Origin: Coriobacteriaceae bacterium
GTDB lineage: Bacteria > Actinomycetota > Coriobacteriia > Coriobacteriales > Eggerthellaceae
DNA length: 5,306 nt
Direction of reading: 5' to 3'
Assembly (NCBI GenBank): GCA_015062635.1
Contig: SUUF01000134.1
Span: 1 to 5,306 of the forward strand
Part shown: piece after piece, positions 1 through 5,306 of the stretch
Layout of the letters: the number at the start of each line of letters is the position of its first letter
How positions within the stretch are numbered: position 1 is the stretch's first letter
The notes under the pieces: generated by a model
What the model was told of the DNA's origin: nothing
Database searches by the model: none
Seen by the model: only the letters and a program-made list of their open reading frames with translations
Program-made: the position numbers and the translations under genes

Positions 1-1653
1 TTACCCGTGGACGATGACGGGCGTGCCGGCGGTGATGATGCCGTACAGCTCCTCGGCAGCGTCGTACGACAGGTTCACGCAACCATGCGAGCCGTAGCCC
101 TCCATGTACATGCTGCCGCCGAAATCGGGCTGCCAGGTGGCATCGTGGAAGCCGATGGCGTTGCCGACGAACGGCATCCAGTACTGCACCTCGGTCTCGT
201 ATTCGGGCTCGTAGCTCACGCTGGTGGTCTTCTTCTTGCCCTTGCCGCTGGTGGTCACGACCTCGACGTTCTCGCCCACGAGCTTCGACGGGCTCTCCTT
301 CAGGTTGATCATGTAGGTGCCATACGGCGTGTCGTGCTCGCCGTCGGGCGAACCCGAGATGAAGTCCGACTCCCACAGCACGTCGTCGCCGTCGTAGAAC
401 ACGGCATGCTGGGCCGAGATGTTCACGTCCACGTAGCGCGTGCCGAAATCGACGCCGTTCTTGTCGGGCAGCGACGCGGCCGTCTGGATGCACGGCACCT
501 CGAGCTCGCCGACGGTCTTGTCGTGCACCGCGGCCTTCAGCGCCTCGAGGAACGGCTCGTAATCGACCTGCCAGCCATACGAACCGCCCGTCACCGTCAC
601 CTTGTCGCCGCGCGGCGTGGTGAACTCGCGCTGCGAGCCGATGTTGTTCACATCGCCCACCTGGGCACCCGCCCAGTCGCGCAGGGCCTGGTCGTCAAGC
701 TGGGGCGTCACGTCCTTGCCCAGCGTGATCCACTTCGAGATGAGGTCGGAATCGACTTCCTTCCACTTGTTGCCGCCCAGCATGAGCTGGATGTCGGTGC
801 CGAGCAGGCTGTTGGCCTCGTCGACGGCCTTGGCCAGGCGCTCGTCATCGGCCAGCACATCGGGGCGCAGCAGCTCATCCTCGCCGATCTCGACGGAATC
901 GCGCAGCTCGAGCCCGGCCGCCTGCACCTTCTTGAACACCGCCGAGGCGTCGAGCTTCTCGCCGAGCTCCTCGGGCACGATGGCGTAGGCATTTTCCTTC
1001 TTGTCGTAGGCGATGGTCGCCGACGTCGGGTCGCTCGCCTTCTTGTTGAAGGCCTTCACCTTGTTCTTCACGAACTTCTTGAACGCCTTCTTGTCGTAGG
1101 TCACTTCCATCGTGTCGGAAAGGTCCTGCACGCCCTGCTGGATGAACGCCAGCGGCCAGGAAAGGTTCTGGTTCGCGTCGATGGCCTTCTTCACGACCTT
1201 GTTCGAGTCGATGCGCAGCCCGGTATCGGAAGAGGTCACCTCGAAATCGAGGCCCTCGCCCGTCACCTGCATCGCATAGCTGTCGGACGCCTCCTCGAGC
1301 ACGGCCGTGGCCTGGTCGACGTCCATGCCCGACACGTCGTAGCTGCCCAGCTGCGTGTGCGGCAGGAAATGCCCGGAAAACCACACGACACCGCCCACAT
1401 AGATGGCGAGCACGGCCAAAACCGCGACGATGGCCGCGATGAGCCCGCGCTTCTTGCCCGCGCGCTGCTTGCGCTTCTCGGCTATGGCCGACTCGGTGTA
1501 GGCCGCGACGGAATCGACCGTGCTGGCGGCCTGCGCATATGCAGGAGCCGCATGACGGCCCTGTGCCTCGTTGCCTGCGAAATCGGACGGCGCGAAACCG
1601 GTGCTGCCGGCCGCTCCCCCGACGTTTGTCCCCTCGATCTGGTTATCGCCCAT
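1..1653 (-). CDS. Membrane-anchored L,D-transpeptidase (YkuD domain with PG_binding_4-like stem)
   Basis: The gene is complete, 550 aa, from ATG at 1653-1651 to TAA at 3-1. The product is expected to form 3-3 peptidoglycan cross-links, or to attach molecules to the stem peptide, outside the membrane. Residues 1-69 are a low-complexity Ala/Gly-rich cytoplasmic tail ending in a basic cluster (EKRKQRAGKKRG, 59-70). Residues 71-92 form one hydrophobic helix, giving a type II (N-in) topology. Residues about 95-390 resemble PG_binding_4 stems and include the GSYDVSGMDVDQA opening. Residues about 407-549 are the YkuD catalytic domain: TPYGTYMI (442-449), YWMPF (491-495), GFHDATW with His503, and GSHGCVNL (521-528) with catalytic Cys525 and His523. 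A Lys/Thr/Ser-rich stretch (about 465-482) looks like a small insertion before YWMPF. The Shine-Dalgarno AAGGGAG (1671-1665) lies 11 nt before ATG, slightly far. The gene follows the glycosyltransferase operon in the same direction. The family call is secure; the cellular role is inferred. Confidence 0.95.
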   Translation of the reverse strand: MGDNQIEGTNVGGAAGSTGFAPSDFAGNEAQGRHAAPAYAQAASTVDSVAAYTESAIAEKRKQRAGKKRGLIAAIVAVLAVLAIYVGGVVWFSGHFLPHTQLGSYDVSGMDVDQATAVLEEASDSYAMQVTGEGLDFEVTSSDTGLRIDSNKVVKKAIDANQNLSWPLAFIQQGVQDLSDTMEVTYDKKAFKKFVKNKVKAFNKKASDPTSATIAYDKKENAYAIVPEELGEKLDASAVFKKVQAAGLELRDSVEIGEDELLRPDVLADDERLAKAVDEANSLLGTDIQLMLGGNKWKEVDSDLISKWITLGKDVTPQLDDQALRDWAGAQVGDVNNIGSQREFTTPRGDKVTVTGGSYGWQVDYEPFLEALKAAVHDKTVGELEVPCIQTAASLPDKNGVDFGTRYVDVNISAQHAVFYDGDDVLWESDFISGSPDGEHDTPYGTYMINLKESPSKLVGENVEVVTTSGKGKKKTTSVSYEPEYETEVQYWMPFVGNAIGFHDATWQPDFGGSMYMEGYGSHGCVNLSYDAAEELYGIITAGTPVIVHG

Positions 1654-1681
1654 ACGCGTTTCTTCTCCCTTGCACAGCTAC

Positions 1682-1709
1682 CGGCCGACGGCTTTGCGCA
1701 CGTCGGCCG
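1682..1709 (-). repeat. Perfect 9-bp inverted repeat in the L,D-transpeptidase leader
   Basis: CGGCCGACG (1682-1690) and CGTCGGCCG (1701-1709) are exact reverse complements separated by 10 nt. The repeat lies just upstream of the Shine-Dalgarno of the L,D-transpeptidase gene. In RNA it would form a stable GC-rich stem with no T tract after it, so it is not a typical intrinsic terminator. As DNA, its roughly 19-nt centre-to-centre arm spacing would suit a dimeric regulator. The repeat is seen directly; either function is inference. Confidence 0.6.
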
Positions 1710-1758
1710 CATATTTGTGAGTAGGAAATCTTACCACCAGCGGCAACGCGCGCGGCAC

Positions 1759-1798
1759 GCCCCGCGATGTTCCACAAACCCTGCACCGCGAGCGGGGC
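1759..1798 (-). repeat. 7-bp GC inverted repeat after the glycosyltransferase operon
   Basis: GCCCCGC (1759-1765) and GCGGGGC (1792-1798) are exact reverse complements with a 26-nt loop, starting 9 nt after the TAG stop of the GlfT2-like gene. It could be a weak transcript-end hairpin, but the loop is long and no T run follows on the minus strand. In a GC-rich region such a repeat could also arise by chance. Confidence 0.3.
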
Positions 1799-1807
1799 AA
1801 ATTGCAC

Positions 1808-3649
1808 CTAGAGTCCCAGATACCGTTTCCAGAAACTTGCAGATGTCATCTCGCGCATGCGCGCGCGGTACACCTCGTCCACGGCATCGTGCGTGTTGCG
1901 GTAGCGCGCCATCAGGTCGTGGTAGCGCGCGTTCAGCGCACGCCAGCGCTTGCGGTCGATCGTGCGGATGTTGCCGCGTTTCCCGTCGGGCGTCAGCGCC
2001 ACGAGCTGCTTGCGCATGGCCGTCTTCCACCAGGGCGTGAAGTTCTCGCTCACGCTCGGCGAGAGCATGCCCGGCTTGTCCGACAGCATGAAATCGGGGA
2101 ACCAGTGCCTGTCGTGCGGCAGCGCCACGAGCAGCTTGCGCAGCGTGTGGCCGGAATAGTCGCCCTCGAGCCACGACAGGTTCACCTCGAGGCGGCTCAT
2201 CACGTCCTGGTCGAGCTCCTCGACGGGCACGTACTTCTCGGCTTTCGCGATGGCCGCGCCCATCGCCGCGAAGGGGTCGCCCTCCATCAGGACGCTCGGC
2301 CCGTTCAGGTAGTCCTCCAGGCCATCGAGCCACAGCTCGGCGGCGGCGTAGTCCATCGTGCGCTGGTATATGTGGAACAGGCGCGCGTACAGCTGCATGA
2401 ACACGAACTGCCCGCTGCGGATGTGCAGCGCGCGGGTGACCATCATGTTGCGCACGTACTGATAGCACGCCACCGCGGCGTTGAAACGCCCCTCGAAGCG
2501 CGCGTGCCATACGCAGATGCCGTTCATCGTCATGTAGGTGGGCTTGCAGCGCAGGCCGAACTCCACATCGTCGCAACGCACGAAGAACGGCATGGGCAGC
2601 CCCATCTCGGCGACGTAGCTCATCGGGATGCAGCTGAACCACCAGGCGCCATAGGCGTTGTCGACCTCGACGTCGATCTGCTCGTTCACGACGACGCCCT
2701 CGCGCGCGTTCACGTGCAGGTCGGGCTTCACCTTCGCGAAGCCGCCGAGGTTGCGCACGTACGAGACGTCCTCGAACAGCACCGACGGCTGCTCGAGCTG
2801 CAGCATCGCGCCGTTCACGAAGGCCCGCGCGTAATCGGCGTTCACGATCGACAGCAGCGCATGCAGCCGCTTCAGGCTCTCGACCGACATGCGCACGTCG
2901 TCGTCCATCAGCACGACGTGGGTGAAGGGCAGGCCCGACTCGCGCGCCGCCATCATGCCGCGCGCGAAGCCGCCGGCGCCGCCCGCGTTCACGTTCGGGA
3001 TGACATCGACGCCGCCGCCCGAAAGCGCCGGCGCGTCGAGCGTGCGCCCGTTGTCGACCACGTACAGGTGGAAGCCCTTCGCGACGGGCTCGTCCGTCTC
3101 GAGGATGCCCGCGCGGATGCGCTCGATGTTCGGGACGATGTACTCCTCTTTCTTGAACGTGGTCGTGCACAGCGCGAGGTTCACCTCGCGGACCTGCGCT
3201 TCGTCGACCAGCGTGTAGTAGTAGATGTTGCGCACGCGGGCGCGGCCGGCGGTGGCCAGCGTGAATCCCGAGACGACCGCGTCGGCAATCGGGATGTCGA
3301 GCTCGTGCGTCTTGAAATCGGACGCCGCGTCAAACAGCGTGCTCGTCGAGGCGGTCTCCCTCACCGGGCCGCCCGAAGGCGCCTTCGACAAGCCAACCGT
3401 CTTCACGCGGCAGGGGTCGCCGGAAAGCTCGAGGTGCAGGCGGATGCTCACGAGGCCCGCGTACCGGCGCCACTTTTCCGCCGAAATCGCATTGAAGTAG
3501 GTGCAGAAATCGACCTCGCCCGAGAACTGGAACACCCCGTCGCGCGAGGCCGCCGTGGCCGTCGGCGAGGTGCGGTACAGCAGCGCGACGTCGTCTTTCA
3601 GGAAATCGTCGGCCTCCAACAGGACGTTTGCCAGCTTGAATCGCCTCAT
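1808..3649 (-). CDS. GlfT2-like galactofuranosyltransferase homologue (GT2, GT-A fold)
   Basis: The protein is 613 aa, from ATG at 3649-3647 to TAG at 1810-1808; mycobacterial GlfT2 is about 637 aa. GlfT2 polymerises galactofuranose from UDP-Galf on a lipid-linked acceptor at the inner face of the membrane. The GlfT2 plan is visible. An N-terminal beta-rich module (about 1-150) carries the family signature TYFNA (50-54). The GT-A domain begins near 155 (LALCTTTFKKEEY) and contains NVNAGGAGGFARG (219-231), the metal-binding MDDD (248-251), AYGAWWFSCIP (332-342), CDDVEFGLR (359-367) with the presumed catalytic base Asp360/361, and WHARFEGR (381-388) with His382. A mainly helical C-terminal region follows. 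No membrane helix or signal peptide is seen. The start is supported by AAGGGG (3661-3656), 6 nt upstream, inside the end of the preceding gene, whose stop lies 1 nt away. Mycobacterial GlfT2 has Trp where this protein has Cys359. Family membership is firm; Galf specificity is inferred. Confidence 0.88.
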   Translation of the reverse strand: MRRFKLANVLLEADDFLKDDVALLYRTSPTATAASRDGVFQFSGEVDFCTYFNAISAEKWRRYAGLVSIRLHLELSGDPCRVKTVGLSKAPSGGPVRETASTSTLFDAASDFKTHELDIPIADAVVSGFTLATAGRARVRNIYYYTLVDEAQVREVNLALCTTTFKKEEYIVPNIERIRAGILETDEPVAKGFHLYVVDNGRTLDAPALSGGGVDVIPNVNAGGAGGFARGMMAARESGLPFTHVVLMDDDVRMSVESLKRLHALLSIVNADYARAFVNGAMLQLEQPSVLFEDVSYVRNLGGFAKVKPDLHVNAREGVVVNEQIDVEVDNAYGAWWFSCIPMSYVAEMGLPMPFFVRCDDVEFGLRCKPTYMTMNGICVWHARFEGRFNAAVACYQYVRNMMVTRALHIRSGQFVFMQLYARLFHIYQRTMDYAAAELWLDGLEDYLNGPSVLMEGDPFAAMGAAIAKAEKYVPVEELDQDVMSRLEVNLSWLEGDYSGHTLRKLLVALPHDRHWFPDFMLSDKPGMLSPSVSENFTPWWKTAMRKQLVALTPDGKRGNIRTIDRKRWRALNARYHDLMARYRNTHDAVDEVYRARMREMTSASFWKRYLGL

Positions 3650-3650
3650 G

Positions 3651-4589
3651 CTAGTCCCCTTCCCCGTCCACGAACTCGATGGGCGGCTTGAAGCGCAGTC
3701 CCGCGATGTTGCTCGATACGATGATGCCGATCTTCTTCAGCTTGTGGTCGGGCGAGTGGCGCAGCACGCGGTAGATGTGCCCCATGCCGCGGGCCAGCAG
3801 GTAGCCGTAGCCCACGGGGCCCTCTCCGCGGTACAGCACCACGTCGTTGCGATACACCAGGCGGTAGCGGTCGAGCCGCTCGGGCACGTCGTCGATGATG
3901 GTGCCCGCGCCGTTGTTCGCCGAGGCATGCGTCACCACGCTTTCCCCCACCACATAGCAGGGATGCACGCGCGAGATGCGCCGCGTGAATTCCCAGTCGT
4001 CGGTCCAGATGAAGAAATCCTTGATGGGCAGCCCGAGCTCGCGGATGATGCGCGACGGCACGAACAGGCTCACGAACGACGCGAGCGTGCACGGCTGCAG
4101 CGGGCGCGAGAAATCCTCGATGTTGTGCATCAGCGGGTGGCGCTGCACGTTCATCTTGCAGATGGAGCCGTCCTTCCATCGCACGACGCTCGAAAGGTAC
4201 CCGTAGTTCCCGCCGAGCCGCCGGTGCGCGTCGATGAGCCCCTGCAGCGAATCGGGATGCGCCATGCAGTCGTCGTCCATCACCCAGCAGTAATCGTAGC
4301 CGGCCTTCACCGCCTCGCGCAGGCCGTAGTTGAAGCCGCCCGCGCCGCCGAGGTTCGCGCCGGTGTTGCGGTAGTCGATGACGCCCGCGTCGATGAGCGG
4401 CTCGAGCGCCTCGCGCGTGCCGTCGGTGCTCGCGTTGTCAACCACCAGGATGCCGAGCTGCGAGGCGCAGTCGGCCGGCGCCCCGGTGTCGATGGCACGC
4501 GGCAGCTCCTGCGCGCGCAGGTGCTCGATGCATTCCAGTAGGAGCTCCTTGCGGTTGTAGGTTACGACGACGGCAGCGATGGGCGGCAT
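3651..4589 (-). CDS. GT2-family glycosyltransferase, GlfT1-like (COG1216 type)
   Basis: The protein is 312 aa, from ATG at 4589-4587 to TAG at 3653-3651. It is predicted to transfer one or a few sugars from a nucleotide donor to a lipid-linked acceptor at the cytoplasmic face of the membrane. The GT-A fold starts at once: AAVVVTYNRKELLLECI (5-21), VVDNASTDGT (49-58), NTGANLGGAGGFNYGLREA (75-93), metal-binding MDDD (104-107), FFIWTDDWEFTRR (192-204) with the likely catalytic Asp pair 197-198, and VVTHASANN (218-226). The LGGAGGFNYG and TDDWEFTRR signatures match GlfT1-type enzymes, which prime galactan synthesis. The C-terminal part (about 236-312) is basic and partly hydrophobic (GIIVSSNIAGL), possibly membrane-associated, but has no clear transmembrane helix. 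Shine-Dalgarno AGGGAG (4603-4598) lies 8 nt upstream, within the last codons of the GtrA gene, whose stop is 3 nt away. Rhamnosyltransferases share these motifs, so the sugar is not certain. Confidence 0.88.
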   Translation of the reverse strand: MPPIAAVVVTYNRKELLLECIEHLRAQELPRAIDTGAPADCASQLGILVVDNASTDGTREALEPLIDAGVIDYRNTGANLGGAGGFNYGLREAVKAGYDYCWVMDDDCMAHPDSLQGLIDAHRRLGGNYGYLSSVVRWKDGSICKMNVQRHPLMHNIEDFSRPLQPCTLASFVSLFVPSRIIRELGLPIKDFFIWTDDWEFTRRISRVHPCYVVGESVVTHASANNGAGTIIDDVPERLDRYRLVYRNDVVLYRGEGPVGYGYLLARGMGHIYRVLRHSPDHKLKKIGIIVSSNIAGLRFKPPIEFVDGEGD

Positions 4590-4592
4590 AGG

Positions 4593-5042
4593 CTATTCTC
4601 CCTGCTCGTGAATGGCCGCGGCGGATGTTGCGGGCGCCTGGGCGCCCCCGTCGAGGAAAATCTTGCGCGTGACGAAGTTCCACACCATGACGATGGCGGT
4701 CGCGCCGATCTTCACGATGAGGTAGTGGATGCCCAGCAATTCCACGCCCGCCCACATGCAGGCGTTGTTGATGAGCAGGCCGATGACCGACAGCACGACG
4801 AAGATGGTGAACTCGCGCCGGCGCGACATGCCCTCTTTGTGGGTGAAGACGTAGCGCATCGATGCCAGGTAGTTGAAGATGACCGACACCGTGAACGAGA
4901 TCGTGGCGCTGACGAGGTAGTTCACGCCGAAGAGCTCGGTGAGCACGGCCAGCAGCCCATAATCGATGACGAACGCGATGGCGCCCACCACCCCGAATTT
5001 CATGAATTGCGCGGCCAATGTCCGTATGGCGTCCAGTTCCAA
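4593..5042 (-). CDS. GtrA-family four-helix membrane protein
   Basis: The protein is up to 149 aa, ending at TAG 4595-4593. GtrA proteins are small membrane proteins tied to translocation or presentation of polyprenyl-phosphate-linked sugars; the mycobacterial relative Rv3789 sits in the arabinogalactan region. Four hydrophobic helices are visible at about 16-38, 42-62, 78-102 and 106-125. The duplicated family motif appears after helices 2 and 4: FNYLASMRYVF (56-66) and WNFVTRKIF (121-129). The C-terminal 20 residues are polar and Ala-rich. The start is uncertain. The frame has no ATG, GTG or TTG between an upstream stop (5093-5091) and TTG at 5042-5040, but AAGGAGGG (5050-5043) touches that TTG with no spacer. 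CTG at 5036-5034 would have 6-nt spacing; ATG at 5003-5001 (residue 14) lacks a Shine-Dalgarno. It is first in a tight operon with two glycosyltransferases. Confidence 0.9.
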   Translation of the reverse strand: MELDAIRTLAAQFMKFGVVGAIAFVIDYGLLAVLTELFGVNYLVSATISFTVSVIFNYLASMRYVFTHKEGMSRRREFTIFVVLSVIGLLINNACMWAGVELLGIHYLIVKIGATAIVMVWNFVTRKIFLDGGAQAPATSAAAIHEQGE

Positions 5043-5072
5043 CCCTCCTTCGCGCCCGCCGCCGTGCGAAGG
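5043..5072 (-). promoter_or_regulatory. Shine-Dalgarno of the gtrA-family gene partly inside a leader hairpin
   Basis: AAGGAGGG (5050-5043) is a near-perfect Shine-Dalgarno directly abutting the TTG codon at 5042. In the minus-strand RNA, CCTTCGC (5072-5066) is an exact complement of GCGAAGG (5053-5047), with a 12-nt loop. The 7-bp stem would cover the 5' half of the Shine-Dalgarno. The sequence is plain; that the hairpin lowers or regulates translation is inference. Confidence 0.5.
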
Positions 5073-5089
5073 GCTTTTCCGATGAGGGG

Positions 5090-5095
5090 ATTATA
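5090..5095 (-). promoter_or_regulatory. -10 element for the gtrA-glycosyltransferase operon
   Basis: A consensus TATAAT is read on the minus strand at 5095-5090. An A at 5083, 7 nt further on, is the likely transcription start and gives a leader of about 40 nt. No good -35 hexamer lies at 16-18 bp spacing; with a 17-bp spacer the hexamer would be GGCGAT. Activation by a regulator, or a weak promoter, is therefore possible. Confidence 0.6.
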
Positions 5096-5110
5096 GCCGC
5101 TCGCCACCGG

Positions 5111-5134
5111 GCATCGCCCCAGCTTGGGGCATGC
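5111..5134. repeat. Inverted repeat over the -35 region of the gtrA operon promoter
   Basis: GCAT-C-GCCCCA (5111-5121) and TGGGGCATGC (5125-5134) pair over 10 bp with one unpaired C (5115) and a 3-nt loop (5122-5124). The repeat lies where the -35 box of the TATAAT promoter should be, between the tRNA terminator and the operon. No T tract follows it on either strand, so an operator is as likely as a hairpin in RNA. Confidence 0.45.
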
Positions 5135-5144
5135 ACACGCAGGC

Positions 5145-5177
5145 AATAAAAAACTCGAACCGGAAAACCGGTTCGAG
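5145..5177 (-). terminator. Intrinsic terminator of the tRNA-Glu transcript
   Basis: A perfect 10-bp stem, CTCGAACCGG (5154-5163) with CCGGTTCGAG (5168-5177), closes a 4-nt loop. On the minus strand it is followed by six T, one A and two more T (5153-5145). The stem begins 9 nt after the CCA end of the tRNA. It should insulate the tRNA from the gtrA operon. Confidence 0.92.
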
Positions 5178-5186
5178 CATCCGTTT

Positions 5187-5261
5187 TGGTGCCCCTACCG
5201 AGAATCGAACTCGGGTCTCAGCCTTGAAAGGGCCGCGTCCTGACCTCTAGACTATAGGGAC
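5187..5261 (-). tRNA. tRNA-Glu (anticodon UUC)
   Basis: This is a 75-nt cloverleaf including encoded CCA (5189-5187). The acceptor stem GTCCCTA/TAGGGGC has one T-G wobble at the second pair, and the discriminator is A. The D arm is GTCT/GGAC with an 8-nt loop. The anticodon stem CGGCC/GGCTG encloses loop CTTTCAA with anticodon TTC at 5228-5226. A 4-nt variable region and T arm CCGAG-TTCGATT-CTCGG follow. It charges glutamate for GAA and GAG codons. It stands alone between an upstream promoter-like region and a strong terminator. Confidence 0.97.
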
Positions 5262-5266
5262 GTCAT

Positions 5267-5290
5267 GCTGCTAGCAGCCTGCACATTATT
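5267..5290 (-). promoter_or_regulatory. tRNA-Glu upstream region: probable -10 element and 12-bp palindrome
   Basis: AATAAT (5290-5285 on the minus strand) is a plausible -10 element, one base from consensus. The matching -35 would lie at about 5308-5313, outside the window. Transcription would start near 5278, about 17 nt before the mature tRNA. The perfect palindrome GCTGCTAGCAGC (5267-5278) lies at this predicted start and could fold in the short precursor leader. The palindrome is certain; its role is not. Confidence 0.4.
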
Positions 5291-5306
5291 GCAAATCGAA
5301 CCGCCA

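Larger units (their letters stand above)
1654..1807 (-). other. Intergenic leader between glycosyltransferase operon and L,D-transpeptidase
   Basis: This 154-nt gap is the largest break between the protein genes, so the L,D-transpeptidase may have its own promoter. No convincing -35/-10 pair is visible. The best I can offer is TTGCCG followed after 17 nt by TACTCA on the minus strand, which is weak. The gap contains two inverted repeats, listed separately, and no terminator with a T tract. Read-through from the operon is therefore possible. Confidence 0.5.

Noticed and set aside
7..2040. A 677-codon open frame on the plus strand opposite the L,D-transpeptidase and the end of the GlfT2-like gene
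   Set aside because: The translation is a His/Arg/Val/Leu-rich string with no recognisable domain, typical of an antisense frame in GC-rich DNA. The minus strand carries clear catalytic motifs over the same bases.
1731..3170. A 479-codon minus-strand frame inside the GlfT2-like gene
   Set aside because: It is an out-of-frame Arg/Ala-rich translation of the same gene. The in-frame protein has all family motifs.
1802..3691. A 629-codon open frame on the plus strand opposite the GlfT2-like gene
   Set aside because: Its composition is shadow-like and repetitive in His, Val, Arg and Ala. It mirrors the codon structure of the real minus-strand gene.
3501..4541. A 346-codon plus-strand open frame opposite the GlfT1-like gene
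   Set aside because: It has no motif and overlaps a full GT2 gene in antisense.
5154..5187. The tRNA terminator acting in both directions
   Set aside because: On the plus strand the stem is followed by CATCCG before only four T, and no plus-strand gene ends nearby.
5187..5261. The tRNA-Glu gene as an integration site for a mobile element
   Set aside because: No integrase gene and no direct repeat of the tRNA 3' end is found in the window. The neighbouring genes look like ordinary chromosomal envelope genes.
5281..5306. The T-loop-like GGTTCGATT at the window edge as the 3' end of a second tRNA
   Set aside because: The flanking bases do not form a T stem and no CCA end follows, so there is no support for a second tRNA.

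Overview
The window is GC-rich, densely packed bacterial DNA with every gene on the minus strand, so transcription runs from high to low coordinates. The type II membrane L,D-transpeptidase with a PG_binding_4-like stem, the codon bias and the cell-wall gene content suggest a high-GC Gram-positive. A gut-type actinobacterium of the class Coriobacteriia is my best guess, but this is inference from general character and not from a marker gene.

Layout in transcription order. A tRNA-Glu(UUC) gene with encoded CCA (5261-5187) is followed by a strong intrinsic terminator (5177-5145). A good -10 element (TATAAT, 5095-5090) then begins a three-gene operon: a GtrA-family four-helix membrane protein (5042-4593), a GlfT1-like GT2 glycosyltransferase (4589-3651) and a GlfT2-like galactofuranosyltransferase homologue (3649-1808). 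The genes are separated by 3 nt and 1 nt, which points to translational coupling. After a 154-nt gap with two inverted repeats comes a complete L,D-transpeptidase gene (1653-1).

Working model (inference). The two glycosyltransferases look like counterparts of the mycobacterial pair that primes (GlfT1) and polymerises (GlfT2) galactofuran on a polyprenyl-phosphate carrier. The GtrA protein is of the type that moves or helps present lipid-linked sugars at the membrane. The L,D-transpeptidase would cross-link, or attach material to, the peptidoglycan outside the membrane. Together this reads as a compact cell-envelope module making a galactofuranose-type or related furanose glycan. No UDP-galactopyranose mutase, LCP ligase or ABC exporter lies in the window, so sugar identity and attachment are unproven.

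The most notable points are the GlfT1/GlfT2-like pair joined to gtrA, the odd translation start of the gtrA gene (a Shine-Dalgarno abutting a TTG codon and partly inside a predicted hairpin), and inverted repeats at the gtrA promoter and in the transpeptidase leader. No mobile element, CRISPR array or obviously new defence-type system is visible.
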